In this document: piece by piece, positions 56,982 through 64,000 of the stretch
Layout: each line of letters starts with the position of its first letter
Position numbering within the stretch: the first letter of the stretch is position 1
Assembly: GCF_036711975.1 (NCBI RefSeq)
Contig: NC_091976.1
Span: forward strand, 25,792,001-25,856,000
From: Onthophagus taurus
Lineage: Eukaryota > Arthropoda > Insecta > Coleoptera > Scarabaeidae
DNA: 64,000 nt
Direction: 5' to 3'
The notes under the pieces: model-generated
Databases searched by the model: none
The model's input: the letters and a program-made list of their open reading frames with translations, nothing else
Told to the model about the DNA's origin: nothing
Program-made: the position numbers and the translations under genes

Positions 56982-57058
56982 TTTAAATACTTACTAAATA
57001 GCCTTCAAAAAGCACAAACCAAAGAACTTACCGTTAAAACTAGAAACTGATGCAATGT
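56982..57058 (-). promoter_or_regulatory. promoter shared by the three Ala/Val genes
   Basis: TATTTAAA (56982-56989) with TGAAGGCTA just upstream and ATTGCATCAGTTTCTAG at about 57040-57057 (minus strand). The last box recurs before the genes at 58.6 kb (about 58782) and 60.5 kb (about 60713). Confidence 0.55.
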
Positions 57059-57149
57059 TTTATATGCATTACGCATCCTTGAATGTATTTTTATATTTTT
57101 ATCAATAATTTACTCAAAGATATGTAGGAGTTTTGCTATAATGTCATAT

Positions 57150-57960
57150 AGTTGCATAACAAATCAATAGCTTTGCTGTAAAGGATTTCAGAAAGGAACT
57201 CCTATGTGTTTGTGACAATGTCAAAATGTATTGTATTATTATTTGAAACATTTTTTTATATATGTATAAAGTTTTAAAGTTAATATTATCTCTAAAATTG
57301 TTGATTTCAAAAAATTGTGGCATCCAAACTTTTTGTAGTAATAAAATAATTTTTGGCATGTTAAGTCCGCATTAAATTTTCTTTGAAGTGTTTGTTATTA
57401 GATTAAGATAGCTCATTTAGTTCTTGAGATTTATTACTTTGACAATCTATGAATGTTGGATGGATTTTGAAATTAGGCAAATTTGATTTCAAAAAACTGT
57501 AGGATCAATATGTATGGGTTTGAATTTAGAATAAATTTGCTTTGAAATTTATTTTGTTTTAAGGCGATATCTCAATTTGTTCTTGAGATAAAAATGTTTA
57601 AGATTGATAATTAAAATATTGCATATTACGCAAAGATAAATTCAAAAAATCGTGACATCCAGATTTATTGGAATTAGAAAATAATTTTTGGTATGTTAAA
57701 TCTGGCTTAAATTTCCTTTAAAACATTTTTTATTTCATCATGATATCTCAATGAGTTCTTGAAATACATCATGTTAAAACTTGGCAATTTCACCTCTATG
57801 TGTATTACGCAAATATGAATTCAAAACATTGTAGCTTCTAAATTTATTGCTGTGTCGATTCTAAATTAATTTTGCTTTAAAATGCATTATAGTTTGAGGA
57901 GATATCACAATTTGTGCTTGAAATACAAATTTTTAAAGATATATAAATAATAAAAATGCA
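57150..57960. repeat. diverged inverted satellite, about four copies of 155-170 bp
   Basis: Landmarks TCATTTAGTTCTTGAGAT (57412), TCAATTTGTTCTTGAGAT (about 57581), TCAATGAGTTCTTGAAAT (about 57752) and ACAATTTGTGCTTGAAAT (about 57907) are the complement of the CTCAAGAAC core of the other satellites, so this array runs on the opposite strand. It lies within the DNA between the two duplicated genes. Confidence 0.7.
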
Positions 57961-58086
57961 TGAATAATTTTTATAATATCATTTTAATATGAATAAATAC
58001 ATTTTGGTACACTGCCACAAATAGCAAATAACATAGCCTAAGTCTTCAGTTGAACAGTCATTAAGATCAAAAAATCCTCTCTCCAT

Positions 58087-58646
58087 TTACCACTTTCCAC
58101 TTGGTTTATAAGATCCATCATCGCCATCATCGCAATCATCACCTACAGGGCCAATTGGTCCAAGGGGACCAACAGCATCAACACTGACTGTACCTAATCC
58201 ATTGGAAACCACAGTTCCTGATGGTCCAGCTATAACAGCTCCGCTTAGCCCATTGTTAAGTCCAATACCAATAGGAGCTGGAACTATAATTGGTGAAGGG
58301 ATTGCGATTGGGGCTTGAATTGCAATTGGGGCTGGGATTCCGACAACTCCTGGCGAAACTGCAGCGCTAACGACTCCTCCAGGAATAGCACCAGCTGTTA
58401 TGGCACCAGCTTGCGCAGCTCCAGAAACGACTGATCCATCTGGGCCGATTACTGATCCCTTTGCTGCAGGTCCTTGAAGGATAGCTCCAGGATTTCCAGG
58501 TCCAACAAGTACGCCTCCTAATGGAAGTCCAGGGTATCCATTAGCAACGCATAAAGTAATTGCAAAAAGAAAGATCTAAGAATTAAAAACATTATGCTTT
58601 ATAATTTTAAGAGAGAATTGTCTTGAATCATTACCAAAGTTTTCAT
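58087..58646 (-). CDS. secreted Ala/Val/Ile/Pro-rich cuticle-type protein, tandem paralogue
   Basis: Exon 1 is 58635-58646 (MKTL, donor GTAATG), exon 2 is 58087-58575, 166 residues. Nearly the same as the 56-kb protein through AKGSVIGPDGSVVSGAAQAG and PAPIAIQAPIAIPSP. Differences: IFLFAITLC in the signal, AITAGAIPGG, SAAVSPGVVG, IVPAPIGIGL, and a loss of Leu-Gly-Leu before the tail, which reads GDDCDDGDDGSYKPSGKW (Arg to Lys). 5' and 3' flanks are also duplicated (TTTGGTACACTG at 56268 and 58008), so it arose by unequal exchange of a unit of about 1.75 kb. Confidence 0.9.
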
Positions 58647-58714
58647 TTTGAATTGGTTATGTTTCTTCTATGACACTGTTCGTTGTGAACTAAAATTAAT
58701 GGTGAGTTTGCTGG

Positions 58715-58800
58715 TTTAAATACTTACTATATAGCCTTCAAAAAGCACAAACTAAAGAAGTTACCGTTAAAACTAGAAACTGATGCAATGGTTATACGCA
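58715..58800 (-). promoter_or_regulatory. promoter of the 58-kb gene
   Basis: TATTTAAA (58715-58722), with the ATTGCATCAGTTTCTAG box at about 58780-58797, as in the 56-kb gene. Confidence 0.55.
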
Positions 58801-58994
58801 TTACGGATTGTTGTATATATTTTTATTAATAATTTAAACAAAGATATGCGTTTTGCTATAATGTCATATTGTTGAATAACAAATCATAATTTTTATTTAT
58901 TTCAAATGCTGTTTTCTTTATCTAATTAACTTCATTATGTGATTTTATTATACCATTTTTGTGAACGGCTTGATAACAATCACTTCTAAGTTTC

Positions 58995-59590
58995 TGCTTC
59001 TTCTAAAATTACTTGGTAGTAACTAAGTATGGTGTGGCAAAAAATTGAGGACAAGTTTTGACAAAGTCTTTATTGTTTATCAACCTCTTTTGGCATTCTG
59101 CATTAATAACAATTCACTTGGTATATTAAAGAAAGTAATAAATCTTGTATTCAAAGTTTTCAAAAAAATTTTAGCAAACTGAAGATATATTGAGAATCTA
59201 TCCTCCAAGTTTATAAATCTTCTAAAATTATCTGATAGTAACTATGTATGGTGTGCCAAAAAATTAAGGACAAGTTTGGCAATGTCTTTATTGTTGTTTA
59301 TCAACCACTTTTAGCATACTGCATTAGTAACAAGTCACTCGGTATATTAAAGAAAGTAATAAAACTTGTATGATTCATAGTTTTCAAAAAATTTTTAGCA
59401 AACTCAAGATATATTTAGTAACTATATTAATAACAACCTTTGCATTGTATGTGAAAAAAAAATGGTGATCATTTTGATTATCATTAAGTTTTGACAATTC
59501 ACTCTGTATAGCAAAGATAATAGTGAAACTTGTAAGATCTACTTGTAACTCCAAAGATATTTGGAAACTACATTAATTTACTTTATGTAT
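58995..59590. repeat. tandem duplication of about 210 bp, two and a half copies
   Basis: ACTAxGTATGGTGTGxCAAAAA starts at about 59018 and 59230. The copies share ACTTGGTATATTAAAGAAAGTAA-type words and AAATTTTAGCAAACT. A third, weak copy follows to about 59590. Non-coding intergenic DNA. Confidence 0.7.
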
Positions 59591-59846
59591 TTATTAATAA
59601 AGATCTCTTCATCTTATATGATCAACTACAGTGTCTATATGATTCTTAATAACTTTATGGTTTGAGATATTTTCTTTAATATATGTTAGTAAAGGGTGAA
59701 AGTACAAGAAAATACAGTTTTTTATGAACATACGAAAAAAGTTTTATTTATATACACCAATATGATACATTGGAAAAGTACAAAGTACAACATAAGTTTA
59801 AGAAAATCATAGCCTTCAAGAAAAACCATCTTCCTGCTTCTTATCA

Positions 59847-60500
59847 TTACCATTTTCCACCCCATCTACCCTCATCCCATCTTCCATCATCTCCTTTTCC
59901 GTTCCAACTACCATCATCCCATCTACCATCATCCCATCTGCCATCGTCCCAACTTCCACCGTTCCATCCTCCAGAAACAACAACTTGGCTGCTAACAGCA
60001 GGAGCAACAACTGCACCACCCCATCCTGCACCACCCCATCCTGCTCCACCCCATCCTGCTCCACCCCAACCGGCTCCTCCCCATTTACCCAATCCATTAG
60101 TAATGACAGTTCCTGATGGTCCAGCTAAGATAGCACCTCCTCCAATTTTACCTACACCAATTGGTACAGCGGCTGGGACAACAACAGGGGCAATTGGAGC
60201 TGCAACGATACCGGATGAAACTACTCCTTTAACAACTCCACCGGGAATTGGAGCTGCTGCTAAAGCTCCAGCTTGTCCACCTCCAGAAACAACGCTTCCA
60301 TCTGGACCGATTACGGTTCCTTTGGCAGCAGGCCCTTGAAGGACCGCTCCTGGATTACCTGGACCAACTAAAGCTGCGCCCAAAGATAGGCTTGGTAAAC
60401 AGTTGACTGTGCAGATAGCAACAGCAAAAAGAACAATCTTAAAAAAATAATTATTAATTTTAATTCATGAAAAGTTTATTTTTCTTACCAAAGACTTCAT
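59847..60500 (-). CDS. secreted Ala/Val/Gly cuticle-type protein with GWGGA and WDDGR repeats
   Basis: Exon 1 is 60489-60500 (MKSL, donor GTAAGA), exon 2 is 59847-60437 (acceptor TTTAAG), 200 residues, the longest of the cluster. Signal MKSLIVLFAVAICTVNC. Modules: ALVGPGNPGAVLQGPAAKGT, VIGPDGSVVSGGGQAG, APIPGGVVKGVVSSG, IAPVVVPAAVPIGVG, GGAILAGPSGTVITNGLG. Then four perfect GWGGA pentapeptides in a row, VVAPAVSSQVVVSGGW, and WDDGRWDDGRWDDGSW with a GGKW end. It joins the GPDGS N-terminal module to a Trp/Asp repeat tail of the kind seen at 36 and 54 kb, another case of module mixing. Both long complementary-strand open frames are shadows. Confidence 0.9.
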
Positions 60501-60574
60501 TTTCTCAATTTTGGTTGCTTTGTGGATTGTAAAACTGTTTGAGTTGAACTGACTTTACCCTTCTGGCTTATGAG

Positions 60575-60600
60575 TTTAAATACGAAGAACTTAACCTTCG
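60575..60600 (-). promoter_or_regulatory. TATA box with CGAAGGTT box
   Basis: TATTTAAA (60575-60582), with TTTCGAAGGTTAAG about 11 bp upstream; the GATGCAATA/ATTGCATCAG box lies near 60713-60730. Confidence 0.6.
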
Positions 60601-61121
60601 AAAAAGCTTGAACGGGTCGTAATTTCTTTTCAAATATTCAAAGTTGCATTTTTAAGTTTTGATTTGAACGGAGAGGGGGTCGCAAGCCGATCCGGTAGAC
60701 AAAGGTTGAGAACGAGAAACTGATGCAATACTTTTAGTGAATTGCCGAGGCGACGATAATATTAAATAGTGTAAGGGTGATTTTTATATTTTGAACGTGA
60801 AAAATTAAAATTTTTATACACTATAAAGTTATTTCTTGGGTAAGTAAAGTAGCTCAATAATTTAATTCAAATTTCTGGTAAAAAATGATTCATCTTAAAA
60901 TATTTTTGATTTTTATTATTTATTTTTATACATATTGTTTTAATTTATTTAATTAATTATATGAAATAATTTTAGATACCATTGCATCATCTTGTGATAA
61001 TTAAATAAAAAAAGTAATTAAAAACTGTATTTTATTTATTATTTCAAAGAACCTAATCCTCAATACAACAATTTAAGAAATAAAAACTTAATTAAATGAT
61101 TATTAATACATTAAATTTTAA
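60601..61121. other. intergenic stretch
   Basis: AT-rich DNA between the last cuticle-type promoter and the MED25 3' end. Nothing else was seen. Confidence 0.5.
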
Positions 61122-63319
61122 TTAATTAAACATCATATCGAAACCTTCATCAAATTGAACTTGTTGATTACCGCCTTGTCCTTGCATTTGTTGGCCCATA
61201 TTTGGTCTTGGCCCACTTCCCATTTGTTGCATTCCCATAACTTGACGATATGGTTGCTATTAAAAATATGCATCAATAAGATTAAAATCATGATTAAAAT
61301 TTTTATTTACCGCTTGTAACAAATGTCTTAATTGATTATTTCCCATAACAGGACGAACCATTCGTTGATTATTAATACTATTAGCTTGGGCATTATTTTG
61401 ATTAGCCAAACGTTGTTGCTAAATAAAATTTAAATCCAAACAATTCAAATAATAAACACAAAAATAAAAACCTTACATCCATCATTTTATACTGCATTTC
61501 TTGTTGTTGAGCTATTTGTAAAGCTTCTTGTAATTGTGATGTCTTCATATGGCTAATTCTTTCCAATTGATTTTTGTACTGTTGTTCTTGCTGTTGAGCG
61601 GCCTCTAAAGTCTGTTTTAGCTGATTAATCTTTTCTAGATTTTGTTGCCGATCCATTTGAATTTGATTTTCGAATGGAGCTCTTTGGACGGGCCCCGACA
61701 TCATTGGACCACCCATTGATTGTTGGTTTTGTTGCGTGGTTTGTTGCATTTGTCCGGCAACTTGTTGCATATTTTGCATGCGAATTCTTGGTGGCATTCC
61801 CGGCGCTCCAGAAACTACGTTAGCTTGAAGTACATTCATTCCTGGAGCGCCTTGACCCGTTTGCGGAACGACATTTTGCGTGATTTGCCCACCACCCATC
61901 GTCATTGTGTTAGTTTGGGATATCATTAAACCTTGTTGGGTCGATTGAGAAGTAACTGGACTATTTCCTGGTTGAAGTTGAGTAGGAGCTCCGCTAATTG
62001 GAATGTTTCCACCAACTTGGGGCGACATATTAGGACCAGGATTTTGCCTGGGGTTGGATTGCATCGATTTTTGTTGTTGAATCACTTTTCTTAAACGATC
62101 AACGAAAGCGGCTTGATCGTTGGGAATAAAACCTAAATACGCCTGCTTTTCAGCTGTGTATAATAAAATTAAAACTTTTATGTCGCATGTGTTTAAGCTG
62201 TTTGATGAACTCGTAAAATGAACGCAACCGGCCTAAAAATGTATTAAATAAGAATTGATTAAATATTAAGATTGGAATTTTACAAATCCTGAATTCATAA
62301 CTTTTGTTAATGATTCTAAAGCATCACATTGTTGAGGATGGAACAAAACTGATTTTGAATTTTTTAAATAAGCCCCTCCAATCGTTCCTATAAGTTGTTT
62401 TGGCATCAATTGCATCATCAATTTTGTGGGCCAACCATCCGCTTTCCTAAAATAAATTAACGTTATGATCAATTTTTTTTTCTTTTTTTAAATTTTTTAC
62501 AATTCCGGTTCTCCATCTTTAGAATTCGAAGTAACCTGACAGGGAACTTGCTTAGTTTGTTTGGGATCGTTCAAATTGGGCGTCTTTAACTTCTCAATCC
62601 ACTCAAGAACACCATGCCAAATCGTTTGCCTTTGGCGACCATTACTTAACTGTTGACTTTGTTGTCCGCTTTGAGCAACTTGAGCGGGTGAAGCACCAAC
62701 AGGAGCATTTCCAGCCACGCTTTGAGCGGGACTTTGTTGCATTTGTCCCTGCGATTGATTCACCATATTTTGATTAATCCTAACTGGTTGTTGTTGTTGT
62801 TGCGCCTGTTGCTGCTGAACCTGCTGCTGTTGAGCTTGCTGTTGTTGTTGTAATTGTTGCTGTTGGGCTTGTTGTTGAGCTTGTTGTTGTTGTTGTTGTT
62901 GCATTGGGGAGTTACCACCAACTAATAAAATATAATCAACATTTAAATAATCTAAAAAAAATTTTATTATTACGTTGAAATTGGTTAACAGATCCTCCAG
63001 GCATTGAAGATGGTGGTTGAGTTAATTGAGCGATAAGGGCGCTTCCTTGAACTTGATTTGTATTTGGTTGAGTGTTTGGCATAAACGGTTGGCGTGGGGG
63101 CATAACCCATCTATTAGAAGGTTGTCTTTGTCCCATAGCTACACAAAAAATTGTGTTTATATAGAAATATCGTATTAAATAAAATAGAACCTTGTCCAGC
63201 TTGATGATAACTTGGAGGAGCCGGAAGTTGGGTATTTGCAAACTGGGGATTTGGAAATCTTTGCTGCCCAACCATCCCAACCATTGATGGGTTGTGACTC
63301 ATGCCGGAAAATAGAACAT
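61122..63319 (-). CDS. MED25: Mediator complex subunit 25, 3' exons (5' end outside window)
   Basis: Seven exons in frame: 63191-63319, 62974-63138, 62501-62921, 62284-62446, 61477-62232, 61311-61418, 61122-61256 (about 625 codons). Order: Pro/Gln linker; a QQQQQAQQQ tract (62.8-62.9 kb); then the activator-binding PTOV/ACID domain, with [79 protein letters not shown] and [20 protein letters not shown]. After it come a Gln-rich coiled segment, an LxxLL nuclear-receptor box (NNQLRHLLQ) and an acidic DEGFDMMFN end. This is the animal MED25 layout. The N-terminal von Willebrand A domain that anchors it to Mediator is absent; the first exon seen begins with two bases of a split codon after an ATAG acceptor, so 5' exons lie beyond 64000. 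One donor (CAAG|GTTCTA) is weak. Confidence 0.93.
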
Positions 63320-64000
63320 CTATTTAGAATTAAAAAAATTATTTAATTAAACATTAATTAATTTAATTTTTGATAGAATCCATGTTGCAGGACTTTTGAG
63401 TTACTCTTTCATTTCAAGTTAAGTTTCATGTAATAAATGTTACAAAGCGTTAAAACCCCGATATTCATTTAGAAACATCTGTATATAAACCAATACCATA
63501 TAACTCTATTACAACAACCACTAAGGACATTTTTTTAAGATATAACATTAATTTATCATATTCTAACAATGATTAAACACTGATTAAATTATGCTCTAAC
63601 TAATCCAACAAGAAAGAAAGATAATCAATCTCCAAAATAACTTAACCACAAAGTAGCTCCAACGAAACTCAACCATAAAGTAACAAAACTGGTCAGTTTA
63701 GGAACCCAATACAACTACACTATCTTCGAACTAATCCAACCCTTCCTCAAAACAAAAAAATCCAAGTCCAAAGCCAGCCCCAAAATAATCCAACTCATTA
63801 TAATATAAAGTTGACAAGTTGGACTGGATTGCTCTAACGAAACTCAGCCATAAAGTAACAAAACTGTTAAACATGTCACTTTGGGAAGCTAACACAACCA
63901 GAAGCTATTGCATCTTTGAACTAATCCAACCCAACCTCAAAACAACTCATTCCAACTCAATCCAGCATCCAAGCAATGCAACGTTACCCAAACCAGCCAC
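63320..64000. other. MED25 intron with C/A-rich repeat
   Basis: No further exon is visible. From 63590 to the end the plus strand is strongly C/A-biased, with AACTCAACCATAAAGTAACA repeated at 63668 and 63841 (as AACTCAGCC) and frequent CTAATCCAACCC words, similar to 0.96-1.14 kb and the complement of 38.5-38.9 kb. Confidence 0.6.

Overview
This is insect nuclear DNA, most likely from a beetle. It is strongly AT-rich and has short GT-AG introns (about 45-75 bp in most genes). Coding islands are separated by satellites, palindromic miniature transposons and a few LINE fragments. The beetle assignment is an inference from the Gly/Trp-rich and Ala/Val-rich secreted cuticle-type proteins. No species can be named from the sequence.

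Layout. 1-23.8 kb: a LINE fragment, several fold-back elements (one holds a hAT MITE with a perfect 8-bp target duplication), two secreted Gln/Pro/Tyr-rich protein genes (5.6-7.1 and 14.8-15.8 kb, minus strand) and a 357-bp satellite. 23.9-28.1 kb: the ciliary dynein-arm assembly gene CFAP298 (kurly), then two almost identical 66-residue secreted peptide genes on a tandem duplication. One intergenic copy carries a TA-targeted MITE whose empty site survives in the other copy. 29.2-60.5 kb: eleven intact genes and two tandem pseudogene copies for secreted cuticle-type proteins. Nearly all share one plan: a first exon of only three or four codons, a phase-0 intron, then one exon with the rest of the signal peptide and the mature low-complexity protein. 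Recurrent motifs are xVIAGPSGxV, VVGPDGSxV, PIPGGVV and DDGSYRPE(HH), and many end in Trp. 47.7-52.3 kb: two purine nucleoside phosphorylase paralogues lie head to head inside this cluster, 178 bp between start codons, both with changes in the purine-binding residues. 61.1 kb to the end: the 3' part of the Mediator subunit gene MED25 on the minus strand.

Regulation and genome structure. Five cuticle-type genes have an AGGTCA half-site at a fixed 9-10 bp upstream of the TATA box, as expected for a shared moult-hormone-cascade input; the rest have a related AAGG box or none. Four satellite regions (17-20 plus 22 kb, 30-32 kb, 45-51 kb, and 57 kb in inverted orientation) have periods of about 180 bp or its double. 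They share a core close to CTCAAGAACTAAATGAGATA and appear to be one diverged family; one array fills intron 2 of a PNP gene.

All exon structures were read by eye from splice signals, frame continuity and paralogue comparison. None has transcript support here.
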